NCBI GenBank assembly: GCA_029007825.1
Contig: JAQXIO010000018.1
Location: 1-51,045, forward strand
Origin: Bacteroidales bacterium
GTDB lineage: Bacteria; Bacteroidota; Bacteroidia; Bacteroidales; JAQXIO01
DNA: 51,045 bases
Direction: 5' to 3'
Of the stretch, positions 8,288 to 17,231 are shown one piece after another. Each line of letters begins with the position of its first letter. Positions within the stretch are counted from its first letter, which is position 1. The notes under the pieces are model-generated. The model saw only the letters and a list, made by a program, of their open reading frames with translations, had not been told where the DNA came from and made no database searches. Made by a program: the position numbers and the translations under genes.

Positions 8288-8877
8288 TTTACAATTCCCC
8301 TTTCTTTTTTTCTATTTTATCATTCGATCGAATCTTAAAATAATGCTATATCATATTGATATTAAGTGCTTTGTCTGTTATTTATCTCTCTGAGATTTTC
8401 ATATTTTATTTCTTCCTGGTATTTGTACGTATTTATTCCAATAATTCACGTTTTAGCCTTATTTCATTTCTGATTTATATTTTATTTACATTTTCTATTT
8501 AAGGATAGCCTACCGTCGTGTAGAGCTTTTACAAATAAGTATCCGTTTTATTTACCGGATTTACAAAATAAGAGAGGGGGGCGGGACGATGTTATTTTAT
8601 ATTCGTTTTAAATAATCGTGTAGAACCCGTCATTTCTACTAATACGATTTTACTTACATTTTGTAAATTCTCTTATTTGTATTCAATTTCTGTTTTGATA
8701 CATTTGTGAATGTTTACAAGAGTAATGATAAATTCATTCAATGTTTTATTTGTTACAATTGTATATTAATATTGCGTGCTTAGATGTAAATCACTTGTTT
8801 TGCAATTGTAAATAACGCGATTTGATGCCATCGCTATTACCTGTAAATTATGAATTTGTATGTATTCATATATATGA

Positions 8878-9034
8878 TAACCAGTGTTATATATTTATTA
8901 TGTGTAGTTACACTTTAATGTTTGGTGATATATGGATGTAACATTTGTATATGTTCTCTTTTATAGAAGATATATTAGATTTTATTTATTGTTAACCAGT
9001 GCTTTATATCTATTTTATGAAGTTAAAATTTAAT
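8878..9034 (+). repeat. Degenerate direct repeat beginning TAACCAGTG
   Basis: Two ~42-bp segments, 8878-8919 and 8993-9034, both start TAACCAGTG, continue with TTATAT-rich sequence and end in a TTTAAT block; about three quarters of positions agree with a one-base shift. They are 115 bp apart inside the AT-rich region. Confidence 0.5.
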
Positions 9035-9230
9035 CAATAAATAACGAAGTTATTGTGCTTTGGTCGAGGATTTGTATATTGAGTTTATTTGTGTTTACTT
9101 GTGTAATATGTAAATAATTTACTCGTTTATTTGTCTAAATTGATTGTTTGTTTTACATTTGTTCAATAGATTTTATATCTATATATTTGTTTACGTTTGT
9201 GTTGAGTATAACATAGTAACGTTTTGATAG

Positions 9231-9238
9231 TAATTTTG
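9231..9238 (+). promoter_or_regulatory. -7 element TAATTTTG for the XRE regulator
   Basis: TAATTTTG 29 bp before the ATG at 9268. No TTTG at the ideal -33 distance. Confidence 0.45.
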
Positions 9239-9267
9239 CGATTTAAATCAGTAACACAGTACATCGT

Positions 9268-9714
9268 ATGAAAGAGCGCATTATTAAAATTATGGAAAAG
9301 GAGCAGATGACCCCTTCCAAATTTGCTGAAGAAATTGGAATCCAACGTTCTGCATTATCTCATATTTTAAGTGGTCGCAATAAAGCGAGCCTCGATGTGC
9401 TGATGAAAATTCTTGCTCGCTTCGATTATCTGAATACAGACTGGTTGTTATTCGGTAAAGGTTCTATGTTCCGTCCCGACAAGGTTGCATTTCAGCCGCA
9501 ATTGTTTGATGAGACTGAAAAATTTGCGGTCGTCGGTACGGACGAACCCGAATATTCGAAGGAGAACGAGTTAAAAAAAATACCTTCTGAACCTAATATA
9601 ATTGATAAAGAGGCTATTAAGTTACATTATATGCCATCGCGCAATGTCTCTAAGATATTGCTTTTCTATTCCGATAATACTTTCGAAACCTTTGTTCCGC
9701 AGAAAGAGGAATGA
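9268..9714 (+). CDS. XRE-family HTH transcriptional regulator
   Basis: A 148-residue protein. Residues ~1-65 are a lambda-Cro type helix-turn-helix (MTPSKFAEEIGIQRSALSHI with recognition helix IQRSALSHILSGRN, then SLDVLMKILARFDYLNTDWLLFGKG). The rest is a charged linker and a short C-terminal segment (KILLFYSDNTFETFVP) with no domain I can name. This architecture is frequent in Bacteroidales. It lies at the end of the 980-bp AT-rich region that carries clustered short motifs, so autoregulation there is a reasonable inference. Regulated genes are otherwise unknown. Confidence 0.88.
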   Translation: MKERIIKIMEKEQMTPSKFAEEIGIQRSALSHILSGRNKASLDVLMKILARFDYLNTDWLLFGKGSMFRPDKVAFQPQLFDETEKFAVVGTDEPEYSKENELKKIPSEPNIIDKEAIKLHYMPSRNVSKILLFYSDNTFETFVPQKEE

Positions 9715-9734
9715 GTACGGTTTAATTTTGTATT

Positions 9735-9767
9735 TTTGCATTAAATCTGCCGTGTCGCTTAATTTTG
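9735..9767 (+). promoter_or_regulatory. Promoter for pyrK-pyrD (TTTG ... TAATTTTG)
   Basis: TTTG at 9735-9738 and TAATTTTG at 9760-9767 with a 21-bp spacer. Alternative -7 candidates lie upstream (TAATTTTG 9723-9730, TATTTTTG 9731-9738). Confidence 0.55.
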
Positions 9768-9862
9768 ATTATCGTTCCTTTTATTATTATAGTAAAAAGG
9801 AGTTTTTTTGATCAGATCGCTAATCATTTTTATTGCTTCTACGTGCCGGAATACAGTCGTAT

Positions 9863-10636
9863 ATGAAGTATATGTTAAATTTGAGGGTTACGGAAAACAG
9901 AACCCTGAATGCAGATTATTGTCTATTAAAACTGACCCATGACGAGGTTTTGCCTGCTATGTTACCGGGGCAATTTGTCGAAGTGTTGGTAGAAGGCTCT
10001 CCTACAACATTTCTGAGACGCCCCATTTCCATTAATTTCGTTGACAAAAGCAGGAATGAACTGTGGTTGTTGATTCGTCTTATTGGTGACGGTACGCGTC
10101 AGATGGCAGCATATAGGCAGGGAGATATAATGAATCTTCTCTTACCGTTGGGAAATTCTTTTTCTATGCCGGAAATAAAGACGACGCGTACACTTCTTAC
10201 CGGAGGAGGCGTCGGTACGGCTCCTATGTTATTTTTAGGAGCTGAGCTGAAAAATAGAGGTATAGAACCTACATTCTTACTGGGGGCACGTTCGGAAAAA
10301 GATCTTCTTCAACTGGACGAGTTCAGACGTTACGGACGTTTATTTACTACTACAGAGGATGGTTCTGCCGGCGAAAAAGGCTATCTTACCCAGCATTCGG
10401 TATTGAATAAAGAAAAGTTCGATATTATTTATAGTTGTGGTCCGAAGCCGATGATGATGGCCGTGGCCGATTATGCGTGTAAGACAGAAACGGAATGCGA
10501 AGTCTCTCTTGAAAATACAATGGCTTGCGGTATTGGAGCATGCCTGTGTTGCGTAGAAGATACGAAACAGGGTAATGTATGCGTATGTACCGAGGGCCCG
10601 GTCTTTAACACGAAACGATTAAAATGGCACGATTAA
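9863..10636 (+). CDS. pyrK: Dihydroorotate dehydrogenase B electron-transfer subunit
   Basis: A 257-residue iron-sulfur flavoprotein that passes electrons from the PyrD flavin to NAD+. The FAD motif LRRPIS is at 51-56, the nucleotide-binding loop GGGVGTAP at 114-121, and the C-terminal 2Fe-2S ligands are Cys222, Cys227, Cys230 and Cys242. I start at the ATG at 9863; an in-frame TTG at 9833 would add ten residues unlike the family, and a second ATG is at 9872. It overlaps pyrD by 13 bp, so the pair is translationally coupled. Confidence 0.94.
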   Translation: MKYMLNLRVTENRTLNADYCLLKLTHDEVLPAMLPGQFVEVLVEGSPTTFLRRPISINFVDKSRNELWLLIRLIGDGTRQMAAYRQGDIMNLLLPLGNSFSMPEIKTTRTLLTGGGVGTAPMLFLGAELKNRGIEPTFLLGARSEKDLLQLDEFRRYGRLFTTTEDGSAGEKGYLTQHSVLNKEKFDIIYSCGPKPMMMAVADYACKTETECEVSLENTMACGIGACLCCVEDTKQGNVCVCTEGPVFNTKRLKWHD

Positions 10637-11535
10637 ATGTAAATATAGGCAGCCTGGAATTGAAAAATCCGGTTATGACTGCATCGGGAACTTTTGGTTA
10701 TGGTACGGAATTTTCCGATTTCTTCGATATTTCGGCATTAGGAGCAATTATCGTAAAGGGAACGACACTTGCTCACCGTGAAGGTAATCCATACCCGCGT
10801 TTGGCTGAGACACCGGCAGGTATGCTAAATGCCGTAGGATTACAGAACAAAGGGGTAGAATATTTTGCAGAGAAAATTTATCCGGCAATCAAAGATATTG
10901 ATACGAATATACTTGTAAATGTAAGTGGTTCCACCGTAGGCGATTATGTGGCATGTGCCGAGCGTATAGCCTCTTTGGAAAATATTCCGGGCATAGAACT
11001 GAATATCTCCTGTCCTAATGTGAAACAGGGAGGTATGGCTTTCGGTACATGCACAGCCAGTGCTTCTGAGGTTGTCCGCGCCGTACGCCGCGTTTATCCC
11101 CGTACGATGATTGTAAAGCTTTCTCCGAATGTTACGGATATTACCGAGATCGCCCGGGCGGTTGAAGCAGAAGGGGCAGATTCCGTTTCTTTAATCAATA
11201 CGCTTTTGGGGATGGCCATAGATGCCGAGCGCCGGCGTCCTGTTCTTTCAACAGTGACAGGCGGTTTGTCCGGCCCATGTGTCAAACCAATAGCATTGCG
11301 TATGGTCTGGCAGACTTCGCGTGCCGTTAAAATCCCGGTTGTTGGCTTGGGTGGTATTTCAAATGCCCGGGATGCCATTGAGTTTTTACTTGCAGGGGCT
11401 TCAGCCATACAAATAGGTACTTACAATTTTATCGATCCTACAGTTTCCATGTCTGTTATTGAGGGGATCGACGAATATCTGAATCGTCATGGTTTTAGTA
11501 GTGTACAGGATATTATAGGGGCATTGGAAGTCTGA
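10624..11535 (+). CDS. pyrD: Dihydroorotate dehydrogenase B catalytic subunit
   Basis: A 303-residue class 1B enzyme oxidising dihydroorotate to orotate in de novo pyrimidine synthesis. The FMN-barrel signatures are clear: [13 protein letters not shown] near the start, catalytic Cys130 in NISCPNV (Cys marks class 1 enzymes), and the phosphate-binding [17 protein letters not shown] segment near 240. It needs PyrK as partner, whose gene overlaps its 5' end. Two hairpin terminators follow. Confidence 0.95.
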   Translation: MARLNVNIGSLELKNPVMTASGTFGYGTEFSDFFDISALGAIIVKGTTLAHREGNPYPRLAETPAGMLNAVGLQNKGVEYFAEKIYPAIKDIDTNILVNVSGSTVGDYVACAERIASLENIPGIELNISCPNVKQGGMAFGTCTASASEVVRAVRRVYPRTMIVKLSPNVTDITEIARAVEAEGADSVSLINTLLGMAIDAERRRPVLSTVTGGLSGPCVKPIALRMVWQTSRAVKIPVVGLGGISNARDAIEFLLAGASAIQIGTYNFIDPTVSMSVIEGIDEYLNRHGFSSVQDIIGALEV

Positions 11536-11606
11536 CTAAACTGCAAGGTACGAAAATATTTGTATCGATAATATTCTGGTTGTCAGGAAATACTATTTAT
11601 CAAAAT

Positions 11607-11637
11607 AAAAATCCGTTTTGTAAAACGGATTTTTTTA
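11607..11637 (+). terminator. Rho-independent terminator after pyrD
   Basis: Stem AAAATCCGTTTT / AAAACGGATTTT with loop GT and a T tract; about 70 bp after the pyrD stop. Confidence 0.85.
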
Positions 11638-11674
11638 GTTCTTACTACAACCTTATTTTAAAAATTTCAGATAT

Positions 11675-11710
11675 AAAAAATGAGTGGATTTAATATCCAC
11701 TCATTTTTTA
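11675..11710. terminator. Second, bidirectional terminator hairpin
   Basis: Stem AAAAAATGAGTGGA / TCCACTCATTTTTT with a 7-base loop. A and T tracts on both sides allow action on either strand, for example on the minus-strand DUF3089 gene. Confidence 0.8.
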
Positions 11711-11853
11711 TATTGATAACAGATTATTTTTTGTCCGAGGCAATTTTTCTGCCGTTTGTTGCGGAAGCCGTGGTCGTACAATTATTTATCTGATGCCGAT
11801 TAGTGTGCTTTTGATTCCAAGTTTTTCCTTTTATTTGTAAGATTATTTACGGC

Positions 11854-12858
11854 TTATCTCAATCCCAGATAGGCATCGGTCCGGTCTTGTATATTTTTTT
11901 GTAAGTCGTAATAGTACAAATCATAATCCAAGCCGTGGAGTATTCCTTCCGGAAATAATTGAGAACCTTTATTCTGATGTTTCTGGTCGATGGTCGAACA
12001 GACGATAACGTTTCGTTGTAAATCTATTTTAGCATCGGCATACTGCGGATAATCGTTGTATTCGTTATTTTCAAAAATTCGGCTACCCAAGCTCTGTTCT
12101 TTGGCAGCATAACTTTCGTCTCTGTTCCAATTGATCGGATTTATCGTTAAGGCACCCGGTAATACGACCGGATTGGCATCCGTCACACCGGGGCTTTCGG
12201 TATTCCACGATATAATAACGCCCGTATCTGTAGCTCCCTCGGCAAAATGCAGGTGCGGGTTTTTAGCAAGATATTCGGGTGTTACGGAATAGCCTATTAT
12301 ATAGGCGGCAATCATACGTGAAAGTACTTCTGGCTTGTCTTTCAGGTATTCCAGCAGGTAGATGCTTGTTGAAGAACCCTGAGAATGTCCTGCCAGAAAG
12401 AAAGGACGTCCGTTGTTATAGTTGTCCAGATAATATTCAAAAGCTTCTATTGCATCTTCGACCGGAATTTCTTTCATAAGCTTCTCCTGTTCATCTAAGA
12501 GGAGCCGGAGTAAATAGCCTGCGTTCATTTGTCTGTAATAAGGCATATAGAGGTTTGCAGTATTTATAAATGCCGAGGCCTGCCGGTCTTTCGAACGAAC
12601 GGCACCCGCACGCATACCGGGGTCTGTCACAGCGCATGAATGGTTGTTTCCTGTATAGGTCGTGGGATAAAGAAAAAATACATCTACAGCTTTGCCTTTT
12701 CCCGCTTTGCCTGAGTTTACAAGCCAGTTTGAAAGATCGGAGTAATCCGTTCGCGTTGTCAGCGGATTTTCTTCTTTACAGCAACAAAGCAGCAGAAGAA
12801 ATAATGTGCATGTAAAGAACGTGTGCCATCTATGGATAGAAAGGACATTTTGTCTCAT
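11854..12858 (-). CDS. DUF3089 family lipoprotein (alpha/beta hydrolase-like)
   Basis: A 334-residue exported protein. The N terminus is hydrophobic and ends in a run of cysteines (LLLLCCCKEEN), fitting a lipoprotein signal. The body matches DUF3089: AVDVFFLYPTTY after the signal, ANLYMPYYRQM, and a serine-hydrolase nucleophile elbow AGHSQGS (the Ser in GHSQG). A triad Asp and His cannot be fixed by eye; C-terminal HGLDYDLYYYDLQKN contains a candidate His. Substrate unknown; probably an ester hydrolase at the cell surface or periplasm. Single gene, no operon partner. Confidence 0.82.
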   Translation of the reverse strand: MRQNVLSIHRWHTFFTCTLFLLLLCCCKEENPLTTRTDYSDLSNWLVNSGKAGKGKAVDVFFLYPTTYTGNNHSCAVTDPGMRAGAVRSKDRQASAFINTANLYMPYYRQMNAGYLLRLLLDEQEKLMKEIPVEDAIEAFEYYLDNYNNGRPFFLAGHSQGSSTSIYLLEYLKDKPEVLSRMIAAYIIGYSVTPEYLAKNPHLHFAEGATDTGVIISWNTESPGVTDANPVVLPGALTINPINWNRDESYAAKEQSLGSRIFENNEYNDYPQYADAKIDLQRNVIVCSTIDQKHQNKGSQLFPEGILHGLDYDLYYYDLQKNIQDRTDAYLGLR

Positions 12859-13092
12859 GGCCGTAATAAATAATATTGGTTAGTTATACAATAAATATGA
12901 TTTAGAAATATTTTATGTTTACTCCAGTGTATTTTTATGTCTGTCCGATTTATTATCCCGTTTAATCCGTCTGTCTCCGGAGTTCGGAATCACTTATTCA
13001 AAGTAATTATTCGTACAGCTCTTCTATTCTCGTGATAACTTTTTTTAGATATAACAGAATGTATCTTGACAGTTTTTTATTTTCCAGATATT

Positions 13093-13213
13093 ACTGATTT
13101 TATCAGTCTTGCGATCTGAGCATGTAGGTCAATTCTTTAATTTTTATCAGAATAGAATCCTTTTCAGAAACTTAATCGAGAAAAATTCTATTGTAGAGAT
13201 ACATGCTCTATCG
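13093..13213 (-). ncRNA. Candidate structured small RNA
   Basis: On the minus strand the sequence folds as nested stems: an outer CGAT/ATCG (13210-13213 with 13112-13115), then 9 bp (13200-13208 with 13118-13126), an asymmetric internal loop (7 and 24 nt), 8 bp (13185-13192 with 13151-13158) and, after a 2-nt bulge, 5 bp (13180-13184 with 13161-13165). A TAACTTTG element at 13225-13218 predicts a start at about 13212, right at the foot of the outer stem. A 6-bp hairpin follows at 13093-13107 but has no U tract, so the 3' end is unclear. The rod-like shape recalls 6S-type RNAs, but I cannot assign a family. Confidence 0.4.
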
Positions 13214-13217
13214 ATAC

Positions 13218-13225
13218 CAAAGTTA
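13218..13225 (-). promoter_or_regulatory. -7 element TAACTTTG for the candidate small RNA
   Basis: Full TAnnTTTG match on minus, with TTTA at 13247-13250 about 21 bp upstream (one mismatch to TTTG). Points into the structured segment. Confidence 0.45.
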
Positions 13226-13444
13226 ATAATTTTTTATTATATCGGATAAATTGCAATTTATTTTTGCAGGGGTGATGTGTGTATGTTATTAGAACAGAAA
13301 AAGTGAGTTCTGGTTGTACATGAAAAACAGGATTGCAGCCGATCGTATTTGAAATGTAATATTAATTTTGATGCTATAAATTACAGTAGAACGGATAGGC
13401 CAAAGAAGATATGTTTCCGTCGTATGGATATTGTAACGTTATCT

Positions 13445-15967
13445 CTATTTTTCGTATGGATAAAGTTCATTCCACCAAGCTGGATTGTCTTTTAAATATT
13501 TTTCGAACCAGGCAAATATCGTATTGTACCATTTAATTCGTTTGCTGTGGTTCGTTATGGCATGTCCTTCATTTTCGACCTCAATCAATTCGACCTCACG
13601 CCCTAATAATTTTAGAGCTGTAAAGAGCTGCCGGCTTTCCTCCGGGGGCACGTTGTTGTCGCTTGTGCCGTGCAGCAACAGTAATGGTGTGTGTATTTTG
13701 TCGGCGTGGAAAAGAGGACTTTGGCTGACAAAAAGAGTACTGTCGTTCCATGGATAGCTGTTGCGGTTAGCTGTAAGCCCGTATTGGTATCCCCAGGTTC
13801 CGCCTCCCCAGTAAGAGGCAATATTGCTGATTCCTGCATGCGCTATTGCGGCCTTGAATAAATCCGTTTGTGTCAGAAGCGCTTGGGTGATAAATCCACC
13901 GAATGAGGCGCCAAGACAACCTATCCGTTTTCGATCGATATAAGGATACTTCCGGATAAGCGTTTCTACTCCTTCTATTATTTGTCCCGTAACGTTTTTA
14001 CCCCAGTCGTTCTGATGCTTTGCCGAATATTCCTGTCCGTATCCGATGCTTCCGGTAGGATTTAAAGTGTACACCACATAACCCATAGCTGCAAAAAGGG
14101 CCGGAGGATAGCGCGTATCGAAGCGTTGTGCGGTGGGAAGCACCCCGCCGTAATAATAGACAATAAGAGGATAACGTTTATTCGGGTTGAAATCAGAAGG
14201 GAAATAGAGTGTGCCCGGAATTGTGTCGCCGTCCTTATCCGTAAAATCGAAGGGTTTGGTTTCTCCGAGCTCTATTCCTTCAAGGCGTTTTGCAGAAAGA
14301 TCATCGATTAATTTGGAATGCCCCTTTCGCATATCTAATTCGTAAACGCGTGTCGCATTGCCGGCACTCTCTCCGCTGTAAATAGCACATACGCCGTCCG
14401 TGTTGAAGTTAATGGACGTGATGATAGATTCATTGAGGGGTATATGCCGGAACTGTTTTGTCCGGATATTATAGCTGTATAGTTCCTCTCTGTCACGAGT
14501 ATTGGTGGTAATGAATATTTCGTTTTCTTTAATCCACTCGATATCTTTAACTGAAGGGTCGAACTCTTTGGTGACAGGAGTTACTTTTTTGTTGTCGATA
14601 TTAAAAAGATAAAGCTGTATATCGTAATCGTTCGAAGGTTCTGCGTATGGAATCTGTTTTCCGATATTACCGAAAGCGTCCGGAGACCCCAGAACGGCAA
14701 TATCTTTACCGGAAGGGGAAAAAATGGCTTTTTGCAGATAGGGTTGGTCTGTTAGTAATGTATCTATTTGTCTTGTCTTTAAATCGATTCTGAAAAAAGA
14801 GGAAAAATAGAAAGGAACCTGAGTCAGTTTTTCTTTCTCTGTTTTAAAAAGTAAGTAACGTCCGTCGGCGGAAGCGTCCATAGGCTGAATAGGTTGGTTT
14901 CCGAACGTGAGTTGTTCACAAAGTTTGGTTTGCAGATTATATAGGTAAAGATTTGCGGCACCCGGAATAGCTTCGGCTTTTTCTCCGGGTGAGGTTACTC
15001 TCTTCAGTGGAGAACTGTTGCTGATGTGAGTATTTTTTTGAAGAATGAAAAATTCTTTTCCGGTAGGCGAGAAATAAATGTCTCCTTCCGGTAGATTCTC
15101 GGCTACGATATCTTGTTGTTGGGTTTGAGGCGAGAGAGTTCTCATGCAACGGTTTGCTCCCGGAAGTTTTATCATACTGTATAGTAAGTCGCTGCGGGGT
15201 ATCCAACGGAATGTTTCGTTTCCGTTGCCAGAGCAGAAGGTTTTATTTTTTTCGATATCGTTTACCTGCCATGTTGTCAAAGCTGTTCCGTCTGAAAATA
15301 TTTGCCGTGTCTGTATATAGTACCATTTTCCCGACGGAGAGATGGATAAATCCGAAAGACGGTTGTATTCCATAAAATCCTGTAATTTCAGCATTCTTTT
15401 ATCGCCGGAGGAAAGTTTTATTTCACATGAATCTTCCGCCAGAAAGCGGATTCGCATTGCCGGAGTTTCTGTCGTATCGGCTTTTGCCAACCGTTTGATA
15501 CGTACCGTATAGGTACGTGGTTCGGCTTTAATTTCTACTGAAAGAGGTTGTGCTTGTTCCAGAGAGGTGTCACGTGTGTTTTTATAGCTTTCGAGTTTTT
15601 CGTCTATAAAAACCTGCAAAGGATCGGTCGCTGTAATTTCCAGTGAACATGGGGTGAATACGGAAGGAGTCAGGTCGAACGTATATTGTTGCAACTCATA
15701 TCCGTTTGCGGGGCGGCTAAGGTAGAATACGGAATCATCGGAAGCTTTTATTATTTCGGAAACTGATTGGTCAGGAAGCATTTGCGTATTCCGCAGCAGC
15801 TCGTATTCCTGATAAGGCGTCTTATAAGCATCGAGCTGTGTAGTGCCGTAAGGAAGATGTACCGAAACAGGAGGATAAGAGCGCAAGTCCGATAAAGATA
15901 TGCTGTTTTGTGCATATAAATATGTGAAAAAGAAGATCAGTGTCAGATTGAGTATTCCCCGTTTCAT
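13445..15967 (-). CDS. Exported S9-family peptidase (prolyl oligopeptidase/DPP type)
   Basis: An 840-residue protein. Residues 1-19 are a Sec signal peptide ending at LYAQ. The middle is a beta-propeller region (repeated strands such as LSDLSISPSGKWYYIQT, DASADGRYLLFKTEK), and the C-terminal ~260 residues are the alpha/beta hydrolase domain. The triad is visible: Ser688 in GASFGG, Asp770 in GTSDNN and His802 in EGHAIT. It would cleave proline-type or small peptides in the periplasm. It begins 16 bp after the ispE stop, so they are probably co-transcribed. About 100 residues longer at the N terminus than typical DPP4-like enzymes. Confidence 0.92.
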   Translation of the reverse strand: MKRGILNLTLIFFFTYLYAQNSISLSDLRSYPPVSVHLPYGTTQLDAYKTPYQEYELLRNTQMLPDQSVSEIIKASDDSVFYLSRPANGYELQQYTFDLTPSVFTPCSLEITATDPLQVFIDEKLESYKNTRDTSLEQAQPLSVEIKAEPRTYTVRIKRLAKADTTETPAMRIRFLAEDSCEIKLSSGDKRMLKLQDFMEYNRLSDLSISPSGKWYYIQTRQIFSDGTALTTWQVNDIEKNKTFCSGNGNETFRWIPRSDLLYSMIKLPGANRCMRTLSPQTQQQDIVAENLPEGDIYFSPTGKEFFILQKNTHISNSSPLKRVTSPGEKAEAIPGAANLYLYNLQTKLCEQLTFGNQPIQPMDASADGRYLLFKTEKEKLTQVPFYFSSFFRIDLKTRQIDTLLTDQPYLQKAIFSPSGKDIAVLGSPDAFGNIGKQIPYAEPSNDYDIQLYLFNIDNKKVTPVTKEFDPSVKDIEWIKENEIFITTNTRDREELYSYNIRTKQFRHIPLNESIITSINFNTDGVCAIYSGESAGNATRVYELDMRKGHSKLIDDLSAKRLEGIELGETKPFDFTDKDGDTIPGTLYFPSDFNPNKRYPLIVYYYGGVLPTAQRFDTRYPPALFAAMGYVVYTLNPTGSIGYGQEYSAKHQNDWGKNVTGQIIEGVETLIRKYPYIDRKRIGCLGASFGGFITQALLTQTDLFKAAIAHAGISNIASYWGGGTWGYQYGLTANRNSYPWNDSTLFVSQSPLFHADKIHTPLLLLHGTSDNNVPPEESRQLFTALKLLGREVELIEVENEGHAITNHSKRIKWYNTIFAWFEKYLKDNPAWWNELYPYEK

Positions 15968-15983
15968 CAGCAGCCCCGTTTTA

Positions 15984-16814
15984 TCAGATCATAGCACCTT
16001 GCCACACGAAGGAGTCATCGAATAAATCATCTATCTTGCAGTCTTTAGGGAAAATTCCGAAAAAAGCCGATCCCGATCCTGTCATTGAGCAATAGAGGGC
16101 GCCGTTATCATAAAGAGCGAGCTTAATGTCCCGGAGAGTAGGGATTGTTTCGAATACGCTTTTTTCGAAATCGTTTATCATTTTATCTTTCCATTGTTCG
16201 ACTGGTTTCTTTATTATTTCGTGGATTGGATATTCCGGATTTTTGGGATTGATACCCTTATAGGCGTTTTTGGTGGAGACGTTTACCGGAGGCTTGACAA
16301 TATAAAGATGATAATCTTTCAGGGAAAGGTCTGTTTCCTGAAATTCGTTTCCGATACCCGAGGCCAGAATAGGCCTGTTACGGATAAAGAAAGGACAGTC
16401 GGCACCCAGTTGTGCTGCGAGCTTTTCCAACTCGTTCTCCGAAAGGTGAAGGCCTGCCATTTCATTTAAAGCCTTTAATGCAAATGCCGCGTCGGACGAA
16501 CCGCCACCGAGACCTGCCTGTGACGGAATTATTTTCCAAAGATAAAAATCGACCGGAGGAAGGGAATAATGGGAATTCAGAAGATTATAGGCTTTGACTA
16601 CCAGATTGTCTTCCGGTGCACATTCCGCGTCCATTCCTGTGGTGTGCAAAGTGCATGTTCCGCGCGGACGTGATGAATCCTGTGAGGGTAATACTTCGAG
16701 AATGTCTCTGAGATTAACCGGATAGAAAAGGGTTTCTATGTTGTGATACCCATCTTTCCGGCGGGCTACAACGTTCAGCCCCAGATTTATTTTTGCATTC
16801 GGAAAAACGATCAT
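15984..16814 (-). CDS. ispE: 4-diphosphocytidyl-2-C-methyl-D-erythritol kinase
   Basis: A 276-residue GHMP kinase of the MEP (non-mevalonate) isoprenoid pathway; it phosphorylates CDP-methylerythritol. The N-terminal PNAKINLGL and the ATP-binding GLGGGSSDAA at 101-110 are diagnostic, and the C-terminal MTGSGSAFFG is the third GHMP motif. I start at ATG 16814, since an upstream in-frame ATG at 16865 would add 17 hydrophobic residues not expected for this cytosolic enzyme. It reads into the S9 peptidase gene. Confidence 0.95.
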   Translation of the reverse strand: MIVFPNAKINLGLNVVARRKDGYHNIETLFYPVNLRDILEVLPSQDSSRPRGTCTLHTTGMDAECAPEDNLVVKAYNLLNSHYSLPPVDFYLWKIIPSQAGLGGGSSDAAFALKALNEMAGLHLSENELEKLAAQLGADCPFFIRNRPILASGIGNEFQETDLSLKDYHLYIVKPPVNVSTKNAYKGINPKNPEYPIHEIIKKPVEQWKDKMINDFEKSVFETIPTLRDIKLALYDNGALYCSMTGSGSAFFGIFPKDCKIDDLFDDSFVWQGAMI

Positions 16815-16902
16815 TTTTTCTTTTTTTGAGAATGTAAAGATAATGCAAATCAGAAGTAAAATCAAGTTTTCTGAATTTAGCTGCGATGCGGCTTATCTGT
16901 TA

Positions 16903-16910
16903 CAAAGATA
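16903..16910 (-). promoter_or_regulatory. -7 element TATCTTTG for ispE
   Basis: TATCTTTG on minus, about 90 bp before the chosen ispE ATG at 16814. Confidence 0.5.
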
Positions 16911-17201
16911 AGAGAAAAGGGGTGTGAGCCGGAATTTATTCCGTTTTTTACAGAATTATCTTTTGCCCTCTGTCAAGGATAGCGAAGGTTGAAAGGCAAA
17001 ATCAAAGCTTGCTTTGTATTTTGTCCGGAGTACATCCTATAAATAGTATTTCCGGAAACAGTGGGTTAGCCGGAAAATATGCCTTAAATATGATGTTCTT
17101 CCGGTGATTGTGTAAAAGATATTTTTGGTTTTGTATGGAATGTTGAAAAGTGTGTGGAAAGTCGGAGAATAGACTTCGGGGCATGTAAACAGATTTATGA
17201 T

Positions 17202-17209
17202 TATCTTTG
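17202..17209 (+). promoter_or_regulatory. -7 element TATCTTTG for dnaB
   Basis: TATCTTTG 22 bp before the dnaB ATG at 17232, giving a leader of about 16 nt. Confidence 0.6.
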
Positions 17210-17231
17210 TAAGGTTTGATAAATAACGGCG

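Larger units (their letters stand above)
8288..9267. other. AT-rich 980-bp gene-free region with repeated TGTAAAT motifs
   Basis: No convincing coding frame on either strand. I count seven TGTAAAT/ATTTACA sites: 8662, 8785, 8807, 8842 and 9109 on plus; 8484 and 8559 on minus. A related motif TTTACAAATAAG occurs at 8527-8539 and, with one extra A, at 8560-8572, and its inverse CTTATTTGTA is at 8672-8681. Other elements are the 12-bp palindrome ATTCGATCGAAT (8322-8333), the 9-bp direct repeat TCGTGTAGA (8516 and 8615) and an inverted TTACA-n3-TGTAA (8654-8666). It directly precedes an XRE regulator, so clustered regulator sites or an untranslated RNA are plausible. No DnaA boxes, tRNA or terminator were seen. 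Confidence 0.6.
11536..11853. other. Intergenic region with two terminators
   Basis: Between convergent pyrD and the DUF3089 gene. It holds the two hairpins listed separately; in 11711-11853 I see no coding frame or clear signal. Confidence 0.6.
12859..13444. other. 586-bp gene-free region containing a structured element
   Basis: Between the start of the DUF3089 gene and the stop of the S9 peptidase gene, both on minus. No coding frame was found. The only strong structure is the nested inverted repeat at 13112-13213 with a minus-strand promoter-like TAACTTTG at 13218-13225; a small hairpin (ACTGAT-TTT-ATCAGT) lies at 13093-13107. Confidence 0.6.
16815..17231. other. Divergent ispE/dnaB control region
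   Basis: 417 bp with the two promoters listed separately and a small palindrome CAAAGC-TT-GCTTTG at 17003-17016. No gene was found. Confidence 0.6.

Noticed and set aside
8288..9267. Possible replication origin in the AT-rich gap beside holA
   Set aside because: No DnaA boxes (TTATCCACA-like) and no dnaA or rpmH neighbour.
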